Origin: Pedobacter ghigonis
GTDB taxonomy: Bacteria; Bacteroidota; Bacteroidia; Sphingobacteriales; Sphingobacteriaceae
Length of the DNA stretch: 64,000 nucleotides
Direction of reading: 5' to 3'
Assembly: GCF_903166585.1 (NCBI RefSeq)
Contig: NZ_CAESCM010000005.1
Location: forward strand, 248,001-312,000
Shown here: one piece after another, positions 52,874 to 62,435 of the stretch
How positions within the stretch are numbered: the stretch's first letter is position 1
Layout of the letters: every line of letters starts with the position of its first letter
Position numbers and translations under genes: made by a program
The notes under the pieces: model-generated
Database searches by the model: none
What the model was told of the DNA's origin: nothing
Seen by the model: the letters and a program-made list of their open reading frames with translations, nothing else

Positions 52874-54199
52874 ATGGATGATTTTATCGCAGCCCGTTCC
52901 CAAATGGCCCTGTCTCTGGGCTTTCACATTATTTTTTCGTGCATAGGTATGGTGATGCCGTTTTTTATGGCGGTATCTCATTACAAATGGTTAAAAACCA
53001 ATAACGAGGTATATAAAAACCTTACCAAAGCCTGGAGCAAAGGTGTGGCCATTTTCTTTGCCACTGGTGCAGTTTCGGGTACCATGCTTTCGTTCGAGCT
53101 GGGCTTGCTCTGGCCCAAATTTATGGACCACGCTGGACCAATATTCGGGATGCCTTTTTCGTTAGAAGGAACTGCGTTTTTTATCGAAGCCATTGCCTTA
53201 GGTTTTTTCTTATACGGTTGGAATAAACTGAACAAATGGTTCCATTGGTTTACCGGAATGGTGGTCGGCGTTAGCGGTCTGGCCTCAGGTATACTGGTTG
53301 TGGCTGCAAATGCCTGGATGAACAGTCCGGCTGGTTTCGATTTTACGAACGGTCAATATCTAAATATCGATCCCATACAGGCCATGTTTAACAAAGCCTG
53401 GTTTTCGCAGGCATTGCACATGTGCCTGGCTGCATTTACGGCCACCGGATTTGCCGTAGCAGGCGTGCATGCTTTAATGATATTACGCAACAATAACCGC
53501 GAATTTCATTTAAAAGCTTTTAAGATTGCAGCTGTATTTGCCTGTATTGGTGCTTTGTTGCAACCCCTAAGCGGCGATATTTCGGCCAAAGATGTGGCCA
53601 AAAGGCAGCCGGCTAAACTTGCTGCAATGGAAGCGCTTTATAAAACCGAAAAACCTGCACCTCTGTTAATTGGAGGGATAGTAAACGAACAGGATAAAAC
53701 GGTTAAAGGAGCAATCAAAATTCCCGGGGCTTTAAGCTTCCTTGCACATGGCGATTTTAGCGCTGAGGTGAAGGGGCTGGATCAGATTCCGGAGAATGAG
53801 CATCCACCGGTAGCGGTAACGCATTATGCCTTCCAGATTATGGTAGGGATTGGCACCTTGCTGATGCTGATTTCACTGGTGTATTTCTTTAATCTGTTTA
53901 AAAAACGATCTTTATTAGAACAACCCTGGTTATTAAAGCTTTTTGTAATGGCCATACCGCTGGGTTACGTTGCTTTAGAGGCCGGTTGGGTGGTAACAGA
54001 GGTTGGACGCCAGCCATGGATCATTTATGGTATTATGCGCACTAAAGATGCGGTTACGCCAATGCCGGGCATCGCATACTCTTTTTATATTTTCTCGGCC
54101 ATTTATTTTTCGCTGAGCATTATTGTAACCTTTCTGCTTTACCGACAGATTAAAATGGTACCTGTATTGTATAATAAAACTGGACAGAATGATCATTAA
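52874..54199 (+). CDS. cydA: Cytochrome bd oxidase subunit I
   Basis: 441 residues, about nine transmembrane helices; reduces O2 to water with quinol electrons. Conserved: H18 (near the N-terminus, GFHIIFSCIG), GTMLSFELGLLWPKFM, and GRQPWIIYG. The quinol loop between helices 6 and 7 is short (SGDISAKDVAKRQPAKLAAM), the form seen in cyanide-insensitive and many non-enterobacterial bd oxidases. Followed by cydB after 104 bp. Confidence 0.95.
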   Translation: MDDFIAARSQMALSLGFHIIFSCIGMVMPFFMAVSHYKWLKTNNEVYKNLTKAWSKGVAIFFATGAVSGTMLSFELGLLWPKFMDHAGPIFGMPFSLEGTAFFIEAIALGFFLYGWNKLNKWFHWFTGMVVGVSGLASGILVVAANAWMNSPAGFDFTNGQYLNIDPIQAMFNKAWFSQALHMCLAAFTATGFAVAGVHALMILRNNNREFHLKAFKIAAVFACIGALLQPLSGDISAKDVAKRQPAKLAAMEALYKTEKPAPLLIGGIVNEQDKTVKGAIKIPGALSFLAHGDFSAEVKGLDQIPENEHPPVAVTHYAFQIMVGIGTLLMLISLVYFFNLFKKRSLLEQPWLLKLFVMAIPLGYVALEAGWVVTEVGRQPWIIYGIMRTKDAVTPMPGIAYSFYIFSAIYFSLSIIVTFLLYRQIKMVPVLYNKTGQNDH

Positions 54200-54259
54200 C
54201 CACAGCTGAAAAGGATGAACACGGATAAAAATTTTGATGTATGTTGCTTAATTTCTTTA

Positions 54260-54293
54260 AAAATCTGTGTTTACCAGTGTAAATCTGTGGCAA
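54260..54293. repeat. AATCTGTG word-repeat spacer
   Basis: AAATCTGTGTTTACCAGTGT and AAATCTGTGGC repeat between cydA and cydB; a related AATCTGTGTTTATCTCC word is at 22480. The whole 104-bp gap has no gene. Confidence 0.5.
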
Positions 54294-54303
54294 AAAATAA
54301 ATT

Positions 54304-55308
54304 ATGGAACACGTAGTAATTACCTTTTTATGCATGGCCATTCTGCTCTACTTTTTATTGGGCGGAGCCGATTTTGGTGCCGGAATTATTGAATTGTTTA
54401 CTTCAACCAAGAACAGGAGCAAAACCCGTAAAACCATGTACCAGGCCATTGGTCCGGTATGGGAGGCCAACCATATGTGGCTGATTATTGCCATTGTAAT
54501 TCTTTTTGTGGGTTTCCCGTTTATTTACACCACCATGTCGGTTTACCTGCATATTCCATTGGCGATTATGCTCATCGGAATCATTGCCCGCGGAACTGCA
54601 TTTGTTTTTCGCCATTACGATGCCGTTAAAGACGATATGCAGTGGTTATATAACCGTATTTTCAGGTATTCGAGCTTTGTTACCGCTTTGTTTCTGGGGA
54701 TCATTGCCGGAAGCCTGATTTCGGGCCATATTGATACGCAGGCGACAGACTTTTATACCGCCTATATTTCGGGTTGGTTAAACTGGTTTTCGGTTGCTGT
54801 TGGCTTCTTTACGGTTGCACTTTGTGGTTTCTTAGCAGCAATCTATTTGATTGGTGAAACAAAGGAAGCACATGATAAACGTCGCTTTATTAAAAAAGCC
54901 GAATTTATGAACATAGCTGCGGTAGTTTTTGGTGCAATGGTATTTATTGCTGCACAAAGGGATAAGATTCCGTTAATCGATTGGGTTTTTAAAAGCAGTG
55001 TTGGTTTATCGTCCATTGTTCTCGCTAGTTTATCGCTTGTATTGTTGTGGTACCTGTTGATTAAAGGCAAAACCAAGGTTTTACGCATTTTAGCAGGCTT
55101 TCAGGTAACGATGATTCTCCTGGCGATTAGTTATGCCCACTTTCCGAATTTTATCCGTTTAAAAAGCGGAGATGCAATTTCATTGCTGGAAACCGCCGGA
55201 CCAGAGAAAACCATTTACAGTTTGGGTTTGGCACTTTTGCTGGGAAGTGTGCTGATTTTACCTTTCTTGGGGTATCTTTTTTATAAATTTCAGAAGAAAG
55301 AGGAGTAG
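54304..55308 (+). CDS. cydB: Cytochrome bd oxidase subunit II
   Basis: 334 residues, about eight transmembrane helices. N-terminal LLGGADFGAGIIELF and GPVWEANHMWLIIAIVILF fit CydB. Partner of CydA in the bd oxidase. No cydX-like small gene or cydCD exporter follows within this window. Confidence 0.94.
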   Translation: MEHVVITFLCMAILLYFLLGGADFGAGIIELFTSTKNRSKTRKTMYQAIGPVWEANHMWLIIAIVILFVGFPFIYTTMSVYLHIPLAIMLIGIIARGTAFVFRHYDAVKDDMQWLYNRIFRYSSFVTALFLGIIAGSLISGHIDTQATDFYTAYISGWLNWFSVAVGFFTVALCGFLAAIYLIGETKEAHDKRRFIKKAEFMNIAAVVFGAMVFIAAQRDKIPLIDWVFKSSVGLSSIVLASLSLVLLWYLLIKGKTKVLRILAGFQVTMILLAISYAHFPNFIRLKSGDAISLLETAGPEKTIYSLGLALLLGSVLILPFLGYLFYKFQKKEE

Positions 55309-55392
55309 GGGGGTGTTATGCTGAGGTACGAAGCATCTGTTTCATCGGTTGCAGATGCTTCGTGCCTAACATTGATAAACCCATAGAAAAAC

Positions 55393-55498
55393 CGTCATTG
55401 CGAGGAACGAAGCAATCTTACAACGATCGCTAGTTGAAACTGAAGTAATGCTTTTTCCCACCCATAGTAGTAGGATTGCTTCGTTCCTCGCAATGACG
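55393..55498. repeat. MITE-like element with 25-bp perfect terminal inverted repeats
   Basis: 106 bp; ends 55393-55417 and 55474-55498 are exact reverse complements (left end CGTCATTGCGAGGAACGAAG). A diverged copy with opposite orientation lies at 3522-3609. No coding capacity. Inverted-repeat ends and conserved centre fit a non-autonomous mobile element. Target-site duplications are not obvious. Confidence 0.75.
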
Positions 55499-55577
55499 AC
55501 TCCGAAGGGGCTGTCACTAATATTGATTTTTATGAAATAAATTAATTCTCAGAATGACAGTGTTTTAGCTAAATATA

Positions 55578-57125
55578 CTACAACCCACCTTTTCTGTTCG
55601 ATTTCGTTTGAACAGGCCAGCTTGCCGGCTTACCCGTACGTTCGTTTACCGGTAAATCTGTAGCTTTTTCAGTAGAAGTTTTTTCAGGATCTTCTGATGC
55701 CATATAAACCATGATGGCAGCTAAAATTACGTTACTTTTAATCTCGTCGAAAACTAGTTTATCGTAACTGTCGCGGTTGGTGTGCCAGGTATAAGTGCCA
55801 TAATCCCAGCTGGTTGAGCTTAACGAATAACCCAAAGCTCCTGCAGCTACAAACGAAGCAAAATCAGATCCTCCTGCGCCAGGTGTACCCGGGAAGCTGG
55901 TTTTGATCTGGTTTTTGATGGTATCAGGTACGGCAGCTAACCAACGTGTGATGTAATCTTTTGATTTGGCAAAGCCTTGTCCGCCGATATTAACCACGCG
56001 GCCGGTGCCGTTGTCCTGATTAAATAAAGCCTGCAGGTTATTTACAATTTCGGGGTGATCTTCTACAAATGCCCTCGATCCGTTTAAACCCTGCTCTTCG
56101 CTACCCCAATGGCCAACCAGAATGGTACGCTTAGGGTTAGGATAAATTTTCTTTAAAATACGCATAGCTTCCATCATTAAAATGGTTCCTGAGCCGTTAT
56201 CGGTTGCGCCACTTGCGCCATCCCACGAATCGAAGTGTGCCGAGAGCATCACGTATTCATTCGGTTTTTGCTTTCCTTTTATCTCAGCAATGGTATTAAA
56301 AGTAGGTACTGCGCCTAGTTTCTTTGATTCCGATTCGATTTTAAGCATCGGTTTGTTGCCATTTAAAGCTAAACGGTAAACCAGGCCATAATCCTCTACA
56401 GATAAATCAAGGGTTGGTACTTTGGTTGTATTGGCACCAAAAATTTTATCAACGCCAAAGCCTTGCGACCAGTTGTTGATAACCACCGCAACTGCTCCTG
56501 CATTTTCTAAAGCTACAGGTAAAGTTTTAGCATTATAGCCTGTTTTGGTAATGCCTGCAGCAAATGCTTTCGCCGCATCGGCTTTTTGTTTTTTGAATTT
56601 TTCGAATAAATCTTTTGTGGCAAATTCTTCCCAGTTTTTTTCTGGCCGGCCAGAAAGCTGGTTCATGGAAATCAGTACGATTTTACCTTTTACATTGGGT
56701 AACCATTTTTGAAAGGCGACCGAATCGGTAATTTCAGGGAGGATAATGGCTTCAGCGTTAATGGCTTTGCCATTGGTTGACGGGCTCCAGGCCAATTGCG
56801 TTCCTTCGAGCGTTCTCACCCGCGGACTTACCAAATCGATGTGGGTAACACCTCTTTCCCAGCCAGCCCACTCGCCCCACTTTTCGTTTTTGGCTGAAAT
56901 GCCCCAATCGCTATATTTTTTTACTGCCCAATCGTTGGCCTGCTTCATTTGGGGCGAACCCACTAAGCGTGGACCTACAACATCCAGTAATTCGTGCGCA
57001 AGTTTTTCTAACTGCGAGTTTTCATTTACTTCTTTAACAATATTGTCGATTACTTTTTTGTCTTGTGCGAAAACACTGACCGAAGCGCATAGCAATAGCG
57101 CAGAAAACAGTAGCTTTTTATTCAT
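55578..57125 (-). CDS. Exported M28 family metallopeptidase
   Basis: 515 residues; signal peptide ending SVFAQ (about 21). A protease-associated-like domain (about 130-275) is inserted before the zinc peptidase core. Zinc ligands are visible in LSAHFDSWDG, ATDNGSGT, GSEEQGLNGS and TWHTNRDSYD. Likely an aminopeptidase acting in the periplasm or outside the cell on peptides. Monocistronic. Confidence 0.92.
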   Translation of the reverse strand: MNKKLLFSALLLCASVSVFAQDKKVIDNIVKEVNENSQLEKLAHELLDVVGPRLVGSPQMKQANDWAVKKYSDWGISAKNEKWGEWAGWERGVTHIDLVSPRVRTLEGTQLAWSPSTNGKAINAEAIILPEITDSVAFQKWLPNVKGKIVLISMNQLSGRPEKNWEEFATKDLFEKFKKQKADAAKAFAAGITKTGYNAKTLPVALENAGAVAVVINNWSQGFGVDKIFGANTTKVPTLDLSVEDYGLVYRLALNGNKPMLKIESESKKLGAVPTFNTIAEIKGKQKPNEYVMLSAHFDSWDGASGATDNGSGTILMMEAMRILKKIYPNPKRTILVGHWGSEEQGLNGSRAFVEDHPEIVNNLQALFNQDNGTGRVVNIGGQGFAKSKDYITRWLAAVPDTIKNQIKTSFPGTPGAGGSDFASFVAAGALGYSLSSTSWDYGTYTWHTNRDSYDKLVFDEIKSNVILAAIMVYMASEDPEKTSTEKATDLPVNERTGKPASWPVQTKSNRKGGL

Positions 57126-57269
57126 AATTAAGTTAGGTTTAGTTATTTGATAAAACGAATTTATGAAATAAGGGCTAGGATTGGGGGATGTTAATGGAAA
57201 TGTTGCAGTGGCGTTGATTGGTGTTGGCTGTTACCAATAGACACTAAATTGATGTTTTGCAAATTTGTA

Positions 57270-57300
57270 AAAGAAAAGGTCAGATGGTAACATCTGACCT
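57270..57300 (-). terminator. Terminator of the YciI-like gene
   Basis: AGGTCAGATG pairs with CATCTGACCT around GTAA, followed on the minus strand by TTTTCTTTTAC. It begins 10 bp past the stop codon. Confidence 0.75.
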
Positions 57301-57309
57301 TAAGGCTAA

Positions 57310-57774
57310 CTAAAAGCTTTTCTTTTGTACCTTATCATGAAAAGGCAGATATTCTGAAAGTGCTGCCGAGCCATACCAGTTATAGAGTTCTGGCTCTAGT
57401 AACTTGGCCTTAATCGCCGGATCGTTTTCTAGAAGCTGTTTGGCTTCATCCATCGATTTGGTGTTTAAAATAAAGATACCGCGGTAATTCTTATCGTTTT
57501 TGCCCATTGGTCCGGCAATTACCAGTTTGTTTTGCTCAACCATTTTGCCCATGTTGGCCATGTGGCCGGCAAAAAGGCTGTCTGTTTTAGCTTTGGTTTC
57601 TGTGGTATTGGTGCCCGATTTCAGGATCACCATAATGTACATCTTCATGCCGTAATCGTCGGCACCCAATTTTTTAGCAAGGGCTTCATCGTATGGTACC
57701 TTCGCTTTTTTATCCTGAGCTTGCATAGTTAGTGCAGCAGCAATAAGACAGGTTAAAAGAAGTAGTTTTTTCAT
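57310..57774 (-). CDS. Exported YciI-like protein
   Basis: 154 residues; signal peptide ending LTMQAQ (about 20). The rest matches the YciI fold (YIMVILKSGTN, LFAGHMANMGKMVEQ, VIAGPMGKNDKN, GIFILNTKSMDEAKQLLENDP). YciI proteins are mainly cytoplasmic with unknown roles; the exported form is common in Bacteroidota. No neighbour links it to a pathway. Confidence 0.85.
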   Translation of the reverse strand: MKKLLLLTCLIAAALTMQAQDKKAKVPYDEALAKKLGADDYGMKMYIMVILKSGTNTTETKAKTDSLFAGHMANMGKMVEQNKLVIAGPMGKNDKNYRGIFILNTKSMDEAKQLLENDPAIKAKLLEPELYNWYGSAALSEYLPFHDKVQKKSF

Positions 57775-58076
57775 CTGATTTTTTGTTTGGTTAGATTAAA
57801 AATAAGAAAAAAATACGAAGTCTTGTTTTTCGAGGTACACTATTCCCCTTCTTAGTTCTTAGGAGGGTTGCCCGCAGGGTGGGGTGGGTTTAAGCGCCAT
57901 GAGGGGACGGCCTTTCCGAAGCACAGCAAGCTACCGTAAAATAAACCTGATTGCAGCGTGCATGGAGCGTAGCCTAATAAAGCAAAAAGCAGGACTGAAT
58001 AAACCGATTTATTCTAGCCCTGCTTTTCTGTTAATCAATTAACCAGTTTAAACAATTAACCAGTTAACCTATTTAT
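57775..58076. other. 302-bp spacer with accD terminator
   Basis: Contains GGTTGCCCGCAGGGTGGGG and GAGGGGACGGCCTTTCCG, GC-rich words that look unlike the rest and may be a genome-wide repeat, then the accD terminator and a TTAACCAGTTAACC word repeat at 58031-58073. No gene supported. Confidence 0.5.
57985..58027 (-). terminator. Terminator of accD
   Basis: AAAAGCAGG pairs with CCTGCTTTT and inner GAATAAA with TTTATTC; minus strand continues with a T-run. Nearly symmetrical, so it may work both ways. Confidence 0.75.
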
Positions 58077-58922
58077 TTAGTTATTCATCATTTTAATAAA
58101 AGCGCCCAATTTAGCTTTCATGGCTCTTCTATCTACAATGAAATCGAGGAAACCGTGCTCCAGCACAAATTCTGAAGTTTGGAAACCTTTTGGTAAATCT
58201 TTTTTAATGGTTTCTTTAATTACCCTTGGGCCTGCAAAACCGATCAATGAACCTGGTTCGGCAATGTTAATATCGCCCAGCATAGCATAAGAAGCAGTTA
58301 CACCACCTGTAGTTGGATCGGTTAGTAAAGAAATATAAGGAACTTTAGCCTGACCCAGTAAAGCCAGTTTAGCTGATGTTTTAGCCATTTGCATCAATGA
58401 AAATGCAGCTTCCATCATCCTTGCACCACCTGATTTGGAAATCATAAGGAAAGGCACTTTGTGTTTAATACTGTAATCGATAGAACGGGCAATTTTTTCA
58501 CCTACTACCGAACCCATAGATCCGCCGATGAATGCAAAATCCATACAGGCAATAACAATATCCTGACCTTCTATTTTACCCACTCCGGCACGAATCGCAT
58601 CTTTTAAGCCGGTTTTAGCCTGGCTTTCTTTAATTCTATCGGTGTAAGGTTTGTTATCGTTAAATTTTAAAGGGTCGCCAGATGTTAAGTTAGGGAACAG
58701 CTCTTTAAACTCGTTATCATCAAATAAAACCTCGAAATATTCTTTTGAGCCTACTCTCAGGTGGTAATCGCAGTAATGGCAAACGTATTTGTTTTCCTGA
58801 AGTTCTGCCTGATGTAGCGGTTTTTTACAATTTGGACATTTATTCCACAAACCATCCGGTGCTTCTTTTTTCTCTTCGGTTGTGGTAATGATACCTTTTT
58901 TTTCTCTCTTAAACCAAGCCAT
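58077..58922 (-). CDS. accD: Acetyl-CoA carboxylase carboxyltransferase subunit beta
   Basis: 281 residues from ATG 58920-58922 ([10 protein letters not shown]). Transfers the carboxyl from biotin to acetyl-CoA to make malonyl-CoA for fatty acid synthesis. N-terminal zinc ribbon with C29, C32, C48 and C51 (CPNCKK and CHYC), then the crotonase-fold domain with [12 protein letters not shown] and [12 protein letters not shown]. The alpha subunit is not in the window. A start nine codons earlier lacks support. Confidence 0.95.
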   Translation of the reverse strand: MAWFKREKKGIITTTEEKKEAPDGLWNKCPNCKKPLHQAELQENKYVCHYCDYHLRVGSKEYFEVLFDDNEFKELFPNLTSGDPLKFNDNKPYTDRIKESQAKTGLKDAIRAGVGKIEGQDIVIACMDFAFIGGSMGSVVGEKIARSIDYSIKHKVPFLMISKSGGARMMEAAFSLMQMAKTSAKLALLGQAKVPYISLLTDPTTGGVTASYAMLGDINIAEPGSLIGFAGPRVIKETIKKDLPKGFQTSEFVLEHGFLDFIVDRRAMKAKLGAFIKMMNN

Positions 58923-59295
58923 ATAATTTTTTGAAGAATTGGATTGCAAAGAAACGAAAAATAAAATAAACTCGACCCTAATTGACTGTAAAAATAGTCG
59001 ATGGTTGTTGGTGAATAGTTGATAGCCAATTGCCGAAGTAATTGAAACTGGTATTTGCTTACTTAAAATTGGTTACTTTTTAGGGTTTATTTCCCCTTTG
59101 GGGCATTTAACTTATTTGATTATTGATTATTGGAAATTGATTATTAAAGGTAGGTGTGTCTTTTTTACACTAAGGATAATGTGTTTTTTACACTAAACAG
59201 GCCTTATTTTGCTGTCAGGCAAATAATTCTGTTGTTATAAAAGCTTGGAATGTTATTTTTTTTTATAACTTCGGACTTAATAAAATTAACAAGAA
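58923..59295. other. 373-bp divergent spacer between accD and fba
   Basis: No gene supported. It carries two TTTTTTACACTAA direct repeats (separate entry) and AT-rich runs near fba. A TTTCTTTG box on the minus strand (58952-58959) is a one-mismatch -7 candidate for accD. Confidence 0.5.
59156..59196 (+). promoter_or_regulatory. Two direct repeats upstream of fba
   Basis: TTTTTTACACTAA occurs at 59161-59173 and 59184-59196, 23 bp apart, each preceded by a GTGT word so that GTGT faces ACAC. It is about 100-140 bp before the fba ATG. Possible operator for a glycolytic regulator; role is inference. Confidence 0.35.
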
Positions 59296-60375
59296 ATGAG
59301 TTTAAAAGGCTACAAAGGCGTAATTTACGGAGATGCCGTTCAAGAATTGTTTGAGCAGGCTAAAAAACATCAGTTTGCTTTACCAGCAGTAAACGTTACC
59401 GGTACCAATACGGTAAATGCGGTAATGGAAACTGCAAAGGCAGTAAATTCGCCTGTTATGATTCAATTATCTAATGGTGGTGCCCAGTTTTATGCTGGTA
59501 AATCGTTAGATAACGAGAAATTACAGGCATGTATTTTAGGTGCTGTATCGGCAGCTAAACATGTACATTTATTGGCAGAACATTATGGTGTTGCTGTGGT
59601 TTTACATACCGACCACGCAGCTAAAAAATTATTGCCATGGATTGATGGATTATTGGATCACGGTGAAAAATTCTTCGCTGAAACCGGAAAACCTTTGTTT
59701 TCATCTCACATGTTGGATTTATCGGAAGAGTCGATCGAAGAAAACATGGAAATTTCTGCTAAATATTTAGCACGCATGGCTAAAATGAACATGACTATCG
59801 AAATCGAGCTTGGTGTAACAGGTGGTGAGGAAGATGGTGTTGATAACAGCGATGTAGACAGCTCTAAATTATATACACAACCAAGTGAAGTGGCTTATGC
59901 TTACGAAGAATTGAGCAAAGTTTCTCCGCGTTTTACTGTTGCAGCTGCTTTTGGTAACGTTCATGGTGTTTATAAACCAGGTAACGTTAAATTACAGCCG
60001 GTAATTTTGAAAAACTCTCAGGATTTCATCAAAGAGAAATTCAGCTTAACTGCAGAGAAACCAATTAACTTCGTATTCCACGGTGGTTCTGGTTCTTCTC
60101 AGGAAGAAATCAGAGAAGCAATCTCTTACGGTGCAATTAAAATGAATATCGATACTGATATGCAGTGGGCATTTTGGGAAGGTATTTTAGAATATTACAA
60201 AAAGAACGAAGCTTATTTACAAGGCCAGATTGGTAACCCTGAAGGTGATGATAAGCCAAATAAAAAATATTACGATCCACGTGTATGGTTACGTAAGGCT
60301 GAAGAAGCTTTCGTTAAGCGTTTAACTGTTGCTTTCGAAGACTTAAACTGCATTAACGTTAACGATAAACTGTAA
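59296..60375 (+). CDS. fba: Class II fructose-bisphosphate aldolase
   Basis: 359 residues; splits fructose-1,6-bisphosphate to DHAP and glyceraldehyde-3-phosphate using zinc. Zinc-site and active motifs: VVLHTDHAAKKLLPW, IEIELGVTGGEEDGVDN, AAFGNVHGVYKPG and FVFHGGSGSSQEEI, and NIDTDMQWAFWEGI. Length and GGEEDGVDN place it with class IIA (E. coli FbaA-like). Codon use favours abundant codons (many GCT, GGT, TTA), fitting strong expression. Monocistronic. Confidence 0.95.
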   Translation: MSLKGYKGVIYGDAVQELFEQAKKHQFALPAVNVTGTNTVNAVMETAKAVNSPVMIQLSNGGAQFYAGKSLDNEKLQACILGAVSAAKHVHLLAEHYGVAVVLHTDHAAKKLLPWIDGLLDHGEKFFAETGKPLFSSHMLDLSEESIEENMEISAKYLARMAKMNMTIEIELGVTGGEEDGVDNSDVDSSKLYTQPSEVAYAYEELSKVSPRFTVAAAFGNVHGVYKPGNVKLQPVILKNSQDFIKEKFSLTAEKPINFVFHGGSGSSQEEIREAISYGAIKMNIDTDMQWAFWEGILEYYKKNEAYLQGQIGNPEGDDKPNKKYYDPRVWLRKAEEAFVKRLTVAFEDLNCINVNDKL

Positions 60376-60462
60376 ACGGGTTTTAAGGTTGGAAAGTTGA
60401 AAGGTTTTAACGTTGGAACGTTGCAACATCACAGCCCTTTAACATTACAACGAACAATGAAG

Positions 60463-60495
60463 GCGCCATAGGTATAAAAAACTTATGGCGCTTTT
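60463..60495 (+). terminator. Terminator of fba
   Basis: GCGCCATA pairs with TATGGCGC around a 13-nt loop, then TTTTGTTTG. It is 87 bp past the stop; the gap holds AGGTTGGAAAGTTGAAAGG word repeats. Confidence 0.75.
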
Positions 60496-60531
60496 GTTTG
60501 TTTAATGGTATATTTAAGCAAACAATCTGTG

Positions 60532-61038
60532 ATGAGAAAATCTAAAGCTGATACTAAGAAAAATAACTTTTTTGAGCGGTTTGCCAATGCTGCAACCAAA
60601 TTTACCGGAAGCTCCACAGCCTTTATTGCTGCAACTGCTATCGTTATCCTTTGGGCTGTAACCGGACCTGTATTCAATTATTCTGAAACCTGGCAATTGG
60701 TTATTAATACTGGTACCACCATTATTACCTTTTTGATGGTTTTTTTAATTCAAAAAGCACAAAATAAGGATGGGAAAGCAATACAATTGAAACTGAATGA
60801 GTTGATTGCCGCGCACGAAAAAGCGAGTAACCGGATGGTAGATATTGAAGATTTAACCGAAAAGGATTTGGATCAGTTACACAAATTTTACGTTACGCTG
60901 GCTACATTAGCCAAAAAAGAGGCCGATATTCATTGTTCTCATTCAATTGATGTTGCAAATGAGCTGAATGAGCTAAAATTAGAAAAGAATAAACACTTTA
61001 AACACCACAATAATGAGTCTGCAAGTTCAAAAAATTAA
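60532..61038 (+). CDS. Low-affinity iron permease family protein
   Basis: 168 residues from ATG 60532, or 177 from ATG 60505. Two membrane helices (about 31-50 and 58-80) then a helical cytoplasmic tail with His-rich end. TGSSTAFIAATAIVILWAVTG and TWQLVINTGTTIITFLMVF match the low-affinity iron/copper permease family. Transport function in bacteria is poorly tested. Its end overlaps the GNAT gene by 26 bases. Confidence 0.85.
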   Translation: MRKSKADTKKNNFFERFANAATKFTGSSTAFIAATAIVILWAVTGPVFNYSETWQLVINTGTTIITFLMVFLIQKAQNKDGKAIQLKLNELIAAHEKASNRMVDIEDLTEKDLDQLHKFYVTLATLAKKEADIHCSHSIDVANELNELKLEKNKHFKHHNNESASSKN

Positions 61039-61435
61039 CCACCCCGAAGATTTAGATAAAGCATTTGCTATTCGCAAAACTGTATTTGTAGATGAGCAGA
61101 ACTGCCCGCCTGAACTGGAGTGGGAGCATGAAGATGAATCTGTACATTTTTTGGCCACACATAACGGCCAGCCTTGTGGTGCCTGCCGCTGGCGTAAAAC
61201 AGACAGTGGCTATAAACTGGAACGTTTTGCTGTTTTAAAAGACTTTAGAGGCCACGGGGTGGGCCGCGCATTAATTGCCGAAGCTTTATCTGATTTACCG
61301 GATGATGCACACTACATTTACCTCAATTCGCAGCTTGATGCCATGAGCCTATATGCCAAGTTTGGCTTTGTTGCGGAAGGAGAGCAGTTTGAAGAAGCAG
61401 GTATTCAACATTTCAGGATGGTGAAGCAGGTTTAG
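61013..61435 (+). CDS. GNAT family N-acetyltransferase
   Basis: 140 residues. Acetyl-CoA loop FRGHGVGRALIAEAL (R-G-x-G-x-G/A) and C-terminal AMSLYAKFGFVAEGEQFEEAGI, with ERFAVLKDF before it. The pattern FDEAFAIRKTVFVDEQNCP-like start resembles YjcF/ElaA proteins. Substrate unknown. It overlaps the preceding permease gene by 26 bases, so translation is coupled. Confidence 0.9.
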   Translation: MSLQVQKINHPEDLDKAFAIRKTVFVDEQNCPPELEWEHEDESVHFLATHNGQPCGACRWRKTDSGYKLERFAVLKDFRGHGVGRALIAEALSDLPDDAHYIYLNSQLDAMSLYAKFGFVAEGEQFEEAGIQHFRMVKQV

Positions 61436-61459
61436 CGATTAACTACGATTTAATTCAAC

Positions 61460-61545
61460 CGTCATCTCGACCGGAACGCAGTAGAGTGGAGAGATCTACC
61501 TCGAGATAGATTTCTCGACTTCGTTGCACTTCGCTCGAAATGACG
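61460..61545. repeat. Short inverted-repeat element
   Basis: 86 bp bounded by CGTCATCTCGACCGGAACG and CGCTCGAAATGACG, with inner GAGAGATCT / AGATTTCTC arms. Belongs to the same broad group of CGTCATTTCGAGC elements as 52619-52684. Between convergent genes. Confidence 0.6.
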
Positions 61546-61574
61546 ATAAGCGAGTGAGTATGAGCAGAAAGAAA

Positions 61575-62435
61575 TCACCCAAATATCCTTCCCGATAAGG
61601 CCATAGCCTCATTCCATTTATCCAGGTTCAGGTTTAAGCTTTCTCCTTGCGCCTTTAAGAAGCTCATTACGTCTTCGGTAGCAATGTTGCCGGTAAGGTC
61701 ATCAGCAGCCATGGGGCAGCCTCCAAAGCCCTTTAAAGCAGAATCAATTCGTTTTACACCTGAATGGTAGGCGGCGGCTATTTTCTCGAAACGTCCGGCA
61801 GGGGTGGAGTGTAAGTGCACACCAATTTCGGTAGCACTAAACCTCGAAATCAGTTTAGGCAGTATACTTTCAATTTTTTCAGGTGTTGATACCCCAACAG
61901 TATCAGCCAGAGATAAAATCCTTACACCTTTGCTTACCAACACATCTGCCCATTGCTCAACAATTTCATAATTCCACTCATCGCCATAAGGATTACCAAA
62001 ACCCATAGAAAGGTAAACTACAGCCTCCTTGTTGTTTTTAACACAAAGGGCAAGCATTTCTTCGACTGTATTTAGGGATTGTGAAATGCTGGAGTTGGTA
62101 TTGCGTTGCTGAAACGTTTCTGAGATAGAAAAAGGGAAACCAAGGTAATTGATCTCCTGGTGCCCGATAGCTGCTTCTACACCACGCAAATTGGCTACAA
62201 TGGCCAATAGCTTAGTTTTAGTATTGCTTAAATCGAGATTTGCTAAAACAGCAGCCGTATCTGCCATTTGCGGAATCGCCTTTGGCGAAACAAAACTCCC
62301 GAAATCCAAAGTATCAAAACCTACCTGTAGTAATAAATTAAGATATTCGGATTTCAGTTGGGTTGGAACAAAATCGTTTAAACCCTGCATCGCATCGCGG
62401 GGGCATTCTACTAACTTGAATTGATTTTGACTCAT
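61575..62435 (-). CDS. Hydroxymethylglutaryl-CoA lyase
   Basis: 286 residues; cleaves HMG-CoA to acetyl-CoA and acetoacetate, the last step of leucine breakdown. Substrate motif ECPRDAMQG (E10, R13, D14), VGFDTLDFGSFVS, metal His pair in GVHLHSTPAGRF, and catalytic Cys in KGFGGCPMA. Overall pattern fits HMG-CoA lyase rather than isopropylmalate synthase. The leucine dehydrogenase at 38.7 kb could act in the same pathway but is far away. Confidence 0.9.
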   Translation of the reverse strand: MSQNQFKLVECPRDAMQGLNDFVPTQLKSEYLNLLLQVGFDTLDFGSFVSPKAIPQMADTAAVLANLDLSNTKTKLLAIVANLRGVEAAIGHQEINYLGFPFSISETFQQRNTNSSISQSLNTVEEMLALCVKNNKEAVVYLSMGFGNPYGDEWNYEIVEQWADVLVSKGVRILSLADTVGVSTPEKIESILPKLISRFSATEIGVHLHSTPAGRFEKIAAAYHSGVKRIDSALKGFGGCPMAADDLTGNIATEDVMSFLKAQGESLNLNLDKWNEAMALSGRIFG

